A DNA stretch of 10,817 bases from NCBI GenBank assembly GCA_027435495.1, contig DAHZZC010000382.1, forward strand, positions 1 through 10,817. Reading direction: 5' to 3'. The notes under the pieces were generated by a model, which was given only the letters and a program-made list of their open reading frames with translations, had not been told where the DNA came from and searched no databases. Below, piece by piece: positions 1 through 5,801 of the stretch. The stretch comes from Planctomycetales bacterium (GTDB lineage: Bacteria > Planctomycetota > Planctomycetia > Isosphaerales > Isosphaeraceae). The position numbers were made by a program, and so were the translations under genes. How positions within the stretch are numbered: position 1 is the first letter of the stretch; each line of letters opens with the position of its first letter.

Positions 1-249
1 GTCTCGGCCGCCGGCTACGCCGGGGTCCCGTTTGAGGAGGGAGAGCTCTCGCTCGCCATCAACGGGGTACCGGTCTACGCGAACGGTTCCCCGGTCCTGT
101 TCGACGATCGCGTCCTCTCGGACTCGATCCGGAGCCGACGCCCCGTGGATCTTCGCCTGACACTTCAGTCTGGGCGAGAGTCGTGCCGGTTCTGGACCTG
201 CGACCTCAGCGCCGAGTATGTCCGCCTGAACGCCGACTACACGACCTGA
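1..249 (+). CDS. argJ: Bifunctional ornithine acetyltransferase / N-acetylglutamate synthase ArgJ, C-terminal part
   Basis: The window starts inside this gene; 82 codons and a TGA stop remain. ArgJ transfers the acetyl group of N-acetylornithine to glutamate in the cyclic arginine pathway, in the cytoplasm. The tail reads LAINGVPVYANG, then FWTCDLSAEYVRLNADYTT at the very C-terminus. This closely matches the conserved ArgJ ending (WTCDL...EYV.INADY), which belongs to the beta chain made by self-cleavage. The cleavage-site threonine and active site lie upstream of the window. The frame is set by the stop at 247-249 and stays open from base 1. Nothing downstream is arginine-related, so any operon with argJ would extend upstream. 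Family identity is firm; whether it is bifunctional or only an ornithine acetyltransferase cannot be judged from this piece. Confidence 0.93.
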   Translation, partial: VSAAGYAGVPFEEGELSLAINGVPVYANGSPVLFDDRVLSDSIRSRRPVDLRLTLQSGRESCRFWTCDLSAEYVRLNADYTT

Positions 250-312
250 GGAGGAATCGAGGGCTTCCCGGATTTCCGGACTACTCCCCGCGCATCAGGA
301 CGACGATTCGGA

Positions 313-318
313 TACAAT
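313..318 (+). promoter_or_regulatory. Candidate -10 element upstream of the DUF697 gene
   Basis: TACAAT, a 5-of-6 match to the sigma70 -10 consensus, is followed by a run of T in the otherwise GC-rich gap between argJ and the next gene. No convincing -35 lies 16-18 bases upstream. Transcription from here would give a leader of about 140 bases before the ATG at 466. That leader holds a weak inverted repeat, catcccc at 376-382 against ggggatg at 400-406. This is a weak call based on one hexamer. Confidence 0.25.
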
Positions 319-465
319 TTTTTGGGCCAGGACGGGAGATCGGGCAAAACGACCCGGGTCCCCGTGAATAAAGAGCATCCCCGAGCGAACGATGGAGTGG
401 GGGATGTGGTCGGGATGGGGTGGCGCGACGAATCCCTCAAAGAATCCGGGCCGGGACGCGAGTCG

Positions 466-1401
466 ATGAAAAAGACCTTGAAGTTGCTGGTCTTGCTGGG
501 GAGTAGCTTCGTGCTGCTCAGCTTCGGAGTGATCGTGGTCAATCAGACGGCCCAGGTGGTCGAACTGGCCGGCAGGGCCCACCCAGCTCTGGGAGTTGCC
601 ACGTTCTGGGGCCTGATCACGATTTACTCGGGTCTGGTAGGCGTCCCGATCCTGATGATTGTGAGGATGCCTCGCGCGTTAACTCCGCCTGAGACTGAGG
701 GTGGCCCGGAATTCGAGGCGCACCTGGTTGAACTGGGACGCCGTCTGGATTCAAACCCGTATCTGCAAGAGCCGGTGGGGCCAAGGCCGACGCGCCGGGA
801 TGTGGAGCGTGCGCTCGAGTCGCTCGATGCTGAGGCCGACCGCGAGGTCCGGAAGATGGCCCGGATGGTCTTCATGACGACCGCTGTCTCGCAGAGCGGC
901 CGACTCGATGCCCTGCTTGTCCTGGCGGCCCAGTCACGAATGGTCTGGCGGATCGCACACATTTACTATCAGCGTCCCTCGATCCGCGAGATGGCCCATC
1001 TCTATAGCAATGTCGCGGCCACGGCCTTCGTGGCTGGCGAACTGGACAGCGTCGAGCTGCACCAGATGATTCAGCCGATGGTCGCCGCCTCGCTGGGGAC
1101 CGTTGGTGGGGCGATTCCCGGGCTCCAGGTGATTACCTCGGTTGCGGTCAATTCGATGATCAGCGGCAGTGCGAATGCTTTTCTGACGCTGCGGATCGGA
1201 ATGATCACCAGGACCTACTGCGGCTCGCTTGTCGCGCAGCCAAGGAATTACGTCCGTAAATCAGCGACGTCGAGGGCAGCCCGAATGCTCTCAGATGTCG
1301 TCTCGGACTGCGGCAAGCAGGTCATCGGTGCTCTCAAGGATGAGCTCTGGCAGAAGCTCCCCCGTCCATTCGGTTCCCGTAAAGCTCCGGAGCCGGTCTA
1401 A
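466..1401 (+). CDS. DUF697 / YcjF-like membrane protein
   Basis: A predicted inner-membrane protein of 311 residues; no biochemical role can be assigned. It begins MKKTLKLLVLLG, a positively charged start leading into a hydrophobic stretch at about 7-26, with a second at about 45-66. A charged cytoplasmic-looking stretch follows (about 70-135). The C-terminal half (about 140-260) resembles DUF697/YcjF (UPF0283): GRLDALLVL at 145-153, a helical segment with Arg and Tyr residues, then the small-residue-rich GTVGGAIPGLQVITSVAV (211-228) and a last helix near 240-256. I chose the ATG at 466 because it places the basic N-terminus directly before the first membrane helix. The frame stays open to a TTG at 322, but that extension is low-complexity and has no domain. 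Ribosome-binding sequence is weak at either site. YcjF-type proteins sometimes sit with GTPases; none is seen here. The 216-base gap after argJ suggests its own promoter. Confidence 0.8.
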   Translation: MKKTLKLLVLLGSSFVLLSFGVIVVNQTAQVVELAGRAHPALGVATFWGLITIYSGLVGVPILMIVRMPRALTPPETEGGPEFEAHLVELGRRLDSNPYLQEPVGPRPTRRDVERALESLDAEADREVRKMARMVFMTTAVSQSGRLDALLVLAAQSRMVWRIAHIYYQRPSIREMAHLYSNVAATAFVAGELDSVELHQMIQPMVAASLGTVGGAIPGLQVITSVAVNSMISGSANAFLTLRIGMITRTYCGSLVAQPRNYVRKSATSRAARMLSDVVSDCGKQVIGALKDELWQKLPRPFGSRKAPEPV

Positions 1402-1690
1402 TTGAAAAGTCCGGGGTCCTCCGAGAGCGTTCCGGCGTCTTGAGTCTCGGCGTCGACGGCCCTTCCCGGAGAGACGAGGACTGGGGATCGAATTTTTCGA
1501 AGATTTGCTCTATCCGGGATCCCAGACACACGATTCAATAGAGAATGGTTGGAAATCGACCGAGTGCCTGTCAGAGATCCGTTCGGAATCTGTACGCTCG
1601 CCTCTCTCGCCTTTCCACCCACCTGGGCCGCCAGGGCGGCCATGCGATGCGGCCCGCGTCGCCTGCAAGCGGGCCGGGACTCCTGGTCTG
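1402..1690 (+). other. Gene-free stretch and 5' leader of the RRM protein gene
   Basis: No ORF here looks like a protein: reading frames that cross it give low-complexity Arg/Ser/Pro-rich translations without a domain. It holds an AT-richer patch with a small palindrome (tcgaa-ttt-ttcga, 1488-1500), an 8-base palindrome gggatccc (1516-1523), and an A/T-rich segment at about 1532-1550 where a promoter could lie. I could not fit a convincing -35/-10 pair. The last 70 bases are strongly self-complementary and are listed separately. No clear Rho-independent terminator for the upstream DUF697 gene was found. Confidence 0.5.
1622..1676 (+). promoter_or_regulatory. Hairpin-rich leader just upstream of the RRM gene ribosome-binding site
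   Basis: Several perfect stems can be drawn. ggccgcc at 1626-1632 pairs with ggcggcc at 1635-1641 (closing in practice with a 4-base loop). Alternatively cctgg at 1622-1626 pairs with ccagg at 1631-1635. An 8-bp stem joins cggcccgc at 1650-1657 and gcgggccg at 1669-1676 across an 11-base loop. ggccgc at 1626-1631 can also pair with gcggcc at 1649-1654, which would exclude the other stems. The block ends 14 bases before the AGGAG at 1691. There is no T-run, so it is not a typical terminator. A role in translational or auto-regulation by the encoded RNA-binding protein is inference only; a GC-rich genome produces some such stems by chance. Confidence 0.4.
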
Positions 1691-1695
1691 AGGAG
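1691..1695 (+). promoter_or_regulatory. Ribosome-binding site fixing the GTG start of the RRM gene
   Basis: AGGAG lies 9 bases before the GTG at 1705 and is the clearest Shine-Dalgarno match near any plus-strand gene here. It supports starting the protein immediately before the RRM fold rather than at in-frame codons further upstream. Confidence 0.7.
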
Positions 1696-1704
1696 ATTGA
1701 TCGA

Positions 1705-2097
1705 GTGGGTAAGAAATTGTACGTCGGAAACCTCTCCTATCGGGTGAGCAGTTCCGACCTGGAGCAGATCTTCAGCCCGTACGGCAGCGTGGAGAGCGCG
1801 GAAGTAATTTCCGACCGGGAGACTGGCCGGAGCAAGGGCTTCGGCTTCGTCGAGATGGGCTCGGACGCCGAAGCCCAGTCGGCCATCGACGCCCTGCATG
1901 ACCAGGAGCACGATGGACGGCGGCTCACCGTCAATGAGGCCCGGCCTCGCGAGCCTCGCCCCGGCGGTGGGGGCGGCGGCGGTGGCGGCTGGCGCGGAGG
2001 TGGTGGCGGCGGCGGATATGGTGGTGGTGGCGGTGGATACGGCGGCGGTGGCGGTGGCCGAGGCGGCCGGTCCGGCGGCGGTTACGGCCGATATTGA
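1705..2097 (+). CDS. RRM-type RNA-binding protein with glycine-rich tail
   Basis: A 130-residue single-RRM protein expected to bind single-stranded RNA in the cytoplasm, like the glycine-rich Rbp proteins of cyanobacteria, which are often cold- or stress-related. The RNP2 motif LYVGNL is at residues 5-10 and RNP1 KGFGFVEM at 44-51, with the aromatic residues Y6, F46 and F48 that stack on RNA bases in this family. The fold ends near residue 79 (LTVNEA). Residues 87-130 form a tail of 34 glycines among 44 residues, broken by Trp, Tyr and Arg, ending YGRY. Similar RGG/GY-rich tails in other proteins aid RNA binding or condensation. The start is GTG, chosen by the AGGAG at 1691 and because the RRM begins at residue 3. 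It appears to be a single-gene unit with a structured leader upstream and an inverted repeat downstream. RNA targets are unknown. Confidence 0.93.
   Translation: MGKKLYVGNLSYRVSSSDLEQIFSPYGSVESAEVISDRETGRSKGFGFVEMGSDAEAQSAIDALHDQEHDGRRLTVNEARPREPRPGGGGGGGGGWRGGGGGGGYGGGGGGYGGGGGGRGGRSGGGYGRY
1963..2094 (+). repeat. Glycine-codon low-complexity repeat (tail of the RRM protein)
   Basis: GGN-codon tract encoding glycine runs of 9, 7, 6 and 6 separated by Trp-Arg, Tyr, Tyr and Arg, then a mixed Arg/Ser/Tyr end. The centre is nearly periodic at seven codons (Tyr plus six Gly). Such tracts change length readily by slippage. Codon use mixes GGC, GGT and GGA, so it is not one pure DNA repeat. On the opposite strand it produces a spurious Ala/Thr-rich open frame. 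Confidence 0.85.
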
Positions 2098-2125
2098 TCG
2101 CGAGAACCGCGAGATCACATCGATG

Positions 2126-2161
2126 ATCGCCGCGAGCCTTTACCAATTGGCTCGCGGCGAT
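2126..2161. terminator. Bidirectional terminator-like inverted repeat between convergent genes
   Basis: A perfect 13-bp inverted repeat: atcgccgcgagcc at 2126-2138 and ggctcgcggcgat at 2149-2161, with a 10-base AT-rich loop. It lies between the stop of the plus-strand RRM gene (2097) and the stop of the minus-strand coiled-coil gene (2183), the position expected for a shared terminator. It is followed by only a short T-rich run (atttgccttt) on the plus strand, so it may act as a 3'-end stabilising hairpin as much as an intrinsic terminator. Confidence 0.75.
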
Positions 2162-2182
2162 TTGCCTTTCGAAGGGCGCGGA

Positions 2183-2641
2183 TCAACCTTCGGTCTTATT
2201 CTTGGCGGCCGCGAGCGGCCGGAGGACCGCGAGCATCGTGTTGAGGTGCGCCAGACGCGGACCGAAACGATCGACGAAATCGCTCAGTGAGAAATCCCCT
2301 TCGAGCAAATTCTCGTGGTTGTCCTCAACATAGCTAGCCAAATCGCTCATGAGGGCGGCATGCACCTGTTCCAGCCGGCCGAGCGTCTCACGGCAGGAAT
2401 CGATAACGTGCTCGTGACCGGCCTGCCATCGCTCCAGTTCCGCGCCCTGACGAGCCCGCTGCTCGCGGTTCACCTGCAAGAGTTCGCGGCTGATCTCCAG
2501 TTGCTGGCGCTGGATTTCGAGAATCTGGCGTTGCGATTCCAGCGTCTGGTTTTGCAGGTTGACGAGGAGGTGGAGAAGAATGATCGGGTCGTTGGTGTTG
2601 GAAATGGCGGGCATGGTTTGACCGGTCGGGGAAACTTCCAT
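2183..2641 (-). CDS. Small coiled-coil protein of unknown function
   Basis: I do not recognise a named family. The 152-residue product is soluble and mostly helical, with no signal peptide. Residues about 18-28 are hydrophobic (IILLHLLVNLQ). The segment from about 29 to 63 has a strong seven-residue rhythm rich in Gln, Glu, Arg and Leu, with L34, L41, L48 and L55 spaced by seven as in a zipper, and I40, I43, I50, L54 and V57 filling the same face. Residues about 64-110 continue as charged helix; the C-terminus (FSLSDFVDRFGPRLAHL) looks like a compact helical end. Dimer or oligomer formation is likely. The start is uncertain: ATG at 2641 is used, ATG at 2614 (MPAISN) is equally possible, and the frame extends to a GTG at 2737; none has a good Shine-Dalgarno. 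It lies 215 bases beyond nnrD on the same strand, with its own possible promoter between. Confidence 0.7.
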   Translation of the reverse strand: MEVSPTGQTMPAISNTNDPIILLHLLVNLQNQTLESQRQILEIQRQQLEISRELLQVNREQRARQGAELERWQAGHEHVIDSCRETLGRLEQVHAALMSDLASYVEDNHENLLEGDFSLSDFVDRFGPRLAHLNTMLAVLRPLAAAKNKTEG

Positions 2642-2782
2642 CCGATAGGTCCAGGCGGCTGCGGCCGACGGCGGGTTTTCGTGCGATGACACTCCGACCT
2701 CCCCTGCTCGTGACGACGAGTTGGCTGCTCTCTTCACCGATCGGCCGGGCGGCGGCCCTTCTGAAGCCCCGACGCCCGCGAA

Positions 2783-2793
2783 ATTGTATTCTA
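2783..2793 (-). promoter_or_regulatory. Candidate -10 region for the coiled-coil gene
   Basis: Read on the minus strand, this AT-rich patch gives overlapping TAGAAT (2793-2788) and TACAAT (2788-2783), both 5-of-6 matches to a -10 hexamer, in the gap after nnrD. A minus-strand TTGACC lies at 2822-2817, but 23 bases away, too far for a standard spacing. It supports, weakly, separate transcription of the coiled-coil gene. Confidence 0.25.
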
Positions 2794-2856
2794 CGGCCGA
2801 TCGAGCAAGCCGGATAGGTCAATGGATACCGACCCGAGGACGAACGTCGGATTTCT

Positions 2857-3750
2857 TCAGAATCCATCGGCATCCGGCGTCAGGTGGGCGAACGCGTCGG
2901 GAAGGGAATCGACGATATCCCCGGCGATCATGCCGACCTCGCCGTGGTGATCGCGTGCGATATCACCGGCGAGCCCGTGGGCGAAGACGCCAAGTCGAGC
3001 CGCCTCGAAGGCGGAGAGCCCCTGGCCGATGAGCGCGGCGATCACACCGGTGAGCACGTCGCCCGCCCCACCGGTCGCCATTCCCGGATTGCCGGTCGCG
3101 TTGATGTAGTAGTGCGCCCCGTCCGTCACAACTGAGCCCTGTCCCTTGAGGACGACCACGACGGGATCGGCGATCCTCGCCAGCTCGGCGGCGTGGCGGA
3201 CACGATCCGCCTGCACGAGGTCGACCTCTGTGCCGACGAGCCGGGCGAACTCGCCCGGATGCGGTGTCAGAACGACCGGGCGCGACCGGCACTTGAGCCA
3301 GTCGACGTGTCCGGCGAGCAGATTCAGGGCGTCGGCGTCGAGAACCAGCGGCCTGTCGACCTCCTGAATGAGGAATCGGATCAGTCCCCGGAGATCTTCC
3401 GACTGGCCGAGGCCCGGGCCAACGGCGATCACATCGGCCGGCTCGACCAGCCGTTCAAAGATGGGTTGCGACCCGAGGAAATCGATCAGACCATCTTCAC
3501 CGGACGGGAGGGGATAGGTCATGTAGGAGGGTTCGAACGAGGCGACGACGGGTTGAACTTCCGTTGAGGTCGCCACGCGGACGAGCCCCGCCCCCGAACG
3601 GAGTGCCGAGGCCCCGCAGAGGGCCGCGGCACCGGCCATGCCCCGGCCCCCGGCGATTACCAGTACCGTCCCGTATCGGCCCTTGTGCCCGTCGCGAGCA
3701 CGGGGGGCGAGCCTCGGGATTGCGTCGATCTGCTCCAGTTCCATCGCCAT
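2857..3750 (-). CDS. nnrD: ADP-dependent (S)-NAD(P)H-hydrate dehydratase NnrD
   Basis: Metabolite-repair enzyme that dehydrates the S form of hydrated NADH and NADPH back to the normal cofactors using ADP, in the cytoplasm. The 297-residue protein has the ribokinase-like YjeF C-terminal domain over nearly its whole length: GRGMAGAA at 35-42, AVGPGLG at 109-115, LDADALN at 137-143, LTPHPGEFARL at 161-171, and the signature GNPGMATGGAGDVLTG at 220-235. D231 in GGAGD is the expected catalytic aspartate. The N-terminal epimerase domain (NnrE) found in fused bacterial forms is absent, so the R/S epimerase must be encoded elsewhere. ATG codons at 3750 and 3744 are both possible; the first has a weak AGG upstream. 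It follows larB by 48 bases on the same strand, so co-transcription is likely. Confidence 0.93.
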   Translation of the reverse strand: MAMELEQIDAIPRLAPRARDGHKGRYGTVLVIAGGRGMAGAAALCGASALRSGAGLVRVATSTEVQPVVASFEPSYMTYPLPSGEDGLIDFLGSQPIFERLVEPADVIAVGPGLGQSEDLRGLIRFLIQEVDRPLVLDADALNLLAGHVDWLKCRSRPVVLTPHPGEFARLVGTEVDLVQADRVRHAAELARIADPVVVVLKGQGSVVTDGAHYYINATGNPGMATGGAGDVLTGVIAALIGQGLSAFEAARLGVFAHGLAGDIARDHHGEVGMIAGDIVDSLPDAFAHLTPDADGF

Positions 3751-3798
3751 GAAACGACCTGCCTCGGGATCGATGATTCGTTCGCTGTCTATGGAGAA

Positions 3799-4584
3799 TC
3801 AGGACTGCGCGGCAACGAGCCGGGCCTGGCCCATCCGTCTGGCGATCAGGCCGGCCATGTGGCCGCCGTTGAATCCGGCGTCGATGTTCACCACCACCAC
3901 GTTCGAGGCGCAGCTATTGAGCATTCCCAGTAGCGCGGCGAGCCCCTGGAAATGGGCGCCGTAGCCGATACTGGTCGGCACGGCGATCACGGGGCAATTC
4001 ACCAGCCCGCCCACGACGCTCGGCAGGGCTCCCTCCATTCCGGCGACGACGACCATCGCGTCGGCATCCTCGAACCGTGGGAGCTGATGCAGGAGTCGAT
4101 GGAGGCCGGCGACGCCAACATCGGCGACCAGTGTGACCTCGCAATTCCAGGCCTCGGCGGTAACGCGGGCCTCCTCGGCGACCGGCAAGTCGCTGGTGCC
4201 GGCGGTCACGATCACGACCCGGCCGAGCTTCGGCTCGTCAGTCACCGGTCCCTGAACGCGGAACGTCCGGCCGAGAGCGTTGTGCTCGCCTTCCGGGAAG
4301 GCACCGCGCAGGTGTTCGGCAACGAGCGGGTCGACCCGGGTCACCAGTCCTCCCTGCCCGTGCGAGAGCATGGTTCGGAGGATCGCCTCGATCTGGCCGG
4401 CAGTCTTCCCCTGGCCAAAGATCACTTCCGGAAAGCCACAGCGGAGTCGACGGTGCAGGTCGACCTTGGCGAAGTCTCCGGCGTCCTGAAACGGGCGAAC
4501 CCGAACACGATGAGCCGCCTCCTCAGGGCCGATCCGACCCTCCTGGACATCCCGGAACAGTTGCCTCAACTCGTGCGTATCCAT
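3799..4584 (-). CDS. larB: Nickel-pincer cofactor biosynthesis protein LarB (P2CMN synthase)
   Basis: LarB carboxylates nicotinic acid adenine dinucleotide and releases AMP, giving pyridinium-3,5-biscarboxylate mononucleotide, the first step to the nickel-pincer cofactor of lactate racemase and related enzymes. The 261-residue protein matches the family along its length: an N-terminal helical part with DLHRRLRCGFPEVIFGQGKT (42-61), then a PurE-like carboxylase fold with VTAGTSDLPVAEEA (126-139), GMEGALPSVVGGLV (182-195), PTSIGYGA (203-210) and MLNSCASNVVVVNID (221-235). C225 is the likely counterpart of the cysteine that attacks the pyridinium ring. The ATG at 4584 is chosen because GAGG lies 9 bases upstream and it fits the usual length; the frame stays open to 4647 but adds only unconserved residues. 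LarC and LarE are not in the window, so what uses the product is unknown. Confidence 0.93.
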   Translation of the reverse strand: MDTHELRQLFRDVQEGRIGPEEAAHRVRVRPFQDAGDFAKVDLHRRLRCGFPEVIFGQGKTAGQIEAILRTMLSHGQGGLVTRVDPLVAEHLRGAFPEGEHNALGRTFRVQGPVTDEPKLGRVVIVTAGTSDLPVAEEARVTAEAWNCEVTLVADVGVAGLHRLLHQLPRFEDADAMVVVAGMEGALPSVVGGLVNCPVIAVPTSIGYGAHFQGLAALLGMLNSCASNVVVVNIDAGFNGGHMAGLIARRMGQARLVAAQS

Positions 4585-4838
4585 TGAGAAGGACCTCGGA
4601 GACCGGGCCGGGATCGTCAGGGCGACGGGTATCCCACAGGCCATCATTCCCTTTTATCCGCCCGCGCCGGACGCCGCAACCGGTTGGGGACTTCCTGCGA
4701 AGCGATCGGGCTTGATATGCTGAGTATGATAGAAGTGGGGGTCGTCCGTGACGGCCGCTGATCCCGTTCTTCATCGTTACGCGTCCCGGACGAAACGTCG
4801 TTCTCGGTATCGGATCGACAGTCCAATCGAGGGTGGTG
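4585..4838. promoter_or_regulatory. Divergent intergenic region between larB and the DUF2135-like gene
   Basis: This 254-base gap must carry promoters in both directions. On the plus strand TATGAT (4725-4730) is a good -10 match, about 108 bases before the ATG at 4839, with no clear -35. On the minus strand GATAAA (4658-4653) with TTGCGG 15 bases upstream is a weak promoter candidate for larB, giving a leader of about 60 bases. No riboswitch-like or operator-like repeat was recognised. Promoter positions are inference from hexamers only. Confidence 0.35.
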
Positions 4839-5801
4839 ATGTCCGCCAGCCCATCCCCCATCCAGAGGACGCGCCCGGCGGTCGCTCAGACCGTCCCGAC
4901 GGCAGGCCCGCCCCCATCGAAGTCGACAGTGCCTCCCCTTTCCATCGAGCTTCCGAGCGAGCCCGAATCGTGGTGGACCCCTGAATCGCTTCGTGGTTGG
5001 GTTGCCTCGTGCGGCCTGCACGTTTCACTCCTGCTCGTCATGGCTTTCTGTTATTTCTCGCCGGAAGCGAAGCGCCCTTCGACATTTGACTCGCGGCTGG
5101 CCGGCTCTCCTGACGGCCTCGACGGCGCCGAGGCACTCTCCGGCGGGATCAATACCCCCCTGCCGATGCCCCCATCGCCGATGGCCGCCGAGGAGACTCC
5201 CCTGCTTTCGCCGGCTCTCGAAAAGCTCGAGATGGCTCCGATCGAGCCGAGCGCCGTCGTTCGCCGGAATCCCGCCCCAGGCGGAGGCGGCGGCCTGGAT
5301 GTTCGGAATCCAGGGGCCGGGGATGGCGACGGATTCGGGATCGCCCGATTCGGCAACGGCGGCGAGTTGATCCGGGGCGTACAGGTCAAGGTCGGCGATC
5401 CGCAGTTTACCCTTCTCTGGGATACGAATGACGTGGATCTCGACCTTCACGTCATCGAACCCGGCGGCAAGGAGATTTACTGGGAGGATCCGAAGGGGAA
5501 CAAGGGCGGCGAACTCGACGTCGACAACACCAAGGGATTTGGGCCCGAGAATATCTACTGGATGGTCGAGTCCGATGGTCCCGGTTCCGAGAAGGTGAAA
5601 GGCGCCGGACCTTCGGGCGTGTATAAATGGTACGTCGTCTACTGGGGGGGCTTCGGCGGGATCTCCAAGCCGACGCACTGGCAGGTCCGCGTCAAGCACG
5701 CCAGCCAGGTCCACGTCTATCACGGCAAGTTCAGGGCGCTGAATGAGCGAAGCAAAACCCACACGCTCACCGTCGAGCCCGACAACACCGGCGCACCGTG
5801 A
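4839..5801 (+). CDS. Membrane-anchored protein with DUF2135/YfaP-like C-terminal domain
   Basis: Unknown function; 320 residues in a TonB-like layout. The N-terminus (1-53) is Pro/Ser-rich and probably cytoplasmic. One hydrophobic segment at about 54-72 (GLHVSLLLVMAFCYF) should anchor it in the inner membrane. Residues about 75-180 form a Pro-, Gly- and acid-rich linker (PLPMPPSPM, APGGGGGLD, GAGDGDGFG). The C-terminal domain (about 183-312) resembles DUF2135/YfaP beta-sandwich domains: FTLLWDTNDVDLDLHVIEP at 190-208, IYWEDPKGN (213-221), then GVYKWYVVYWGG (260-271) and a last strand rich in His and Tyr. The Asp-rich start could bind a metal, but this is not shown. ATG 4839 has GAGGG 5 bases upstream; GTG at 4833 and 4836 are in frame but would overlap that site. 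Its last 59 bases overlap the TPR gene, suggesting joint expression. The domain assignment is moderate confidence. Confidence 0.8.
   Translation: MSASPSPIQRTRPAVAQTVPTAGPPPSKSTVPPLSIELPSEPESWWTPESLRGWVASCGLHVSLLLVMAFCYFSPEAKRPSTFDSRLAGSPDGLDGAEALSGGINTPLPMPPSPMAAEETPLLSPALEKLEMAPIEPSAVVRRNPAPGGGGGLDVRNPGAGDGDGFGIARFGNGGELIRGVQVKVGDPQFTLLWDTNDVDLDLHVIEPGGKEIYWEDPKGNKGGELDVDNTKGFGPENIYWMVESDGPGSEKVKGAGPSGVYKWYVVYWGGFGGISKPTHWQVRVKHASQVHVYHGKFRALNERSKTHTLTVEPDNTGAP

Noticed and set aside
1510..2118. Minus-strand open frame of 202 codons, Ala/Thr-rich
   Set aside because: It is the complement of the glycine-codon tract and RRM gene; composition comes from GGN codons read backwards, and the plus strand carries clear RNP1/RNP2 motifs and a ribosome-binding site.
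3952..4587. Plus-strand open frame of 211 codons
   Set aside because: Antisense to larB, which matches its family along its full length.
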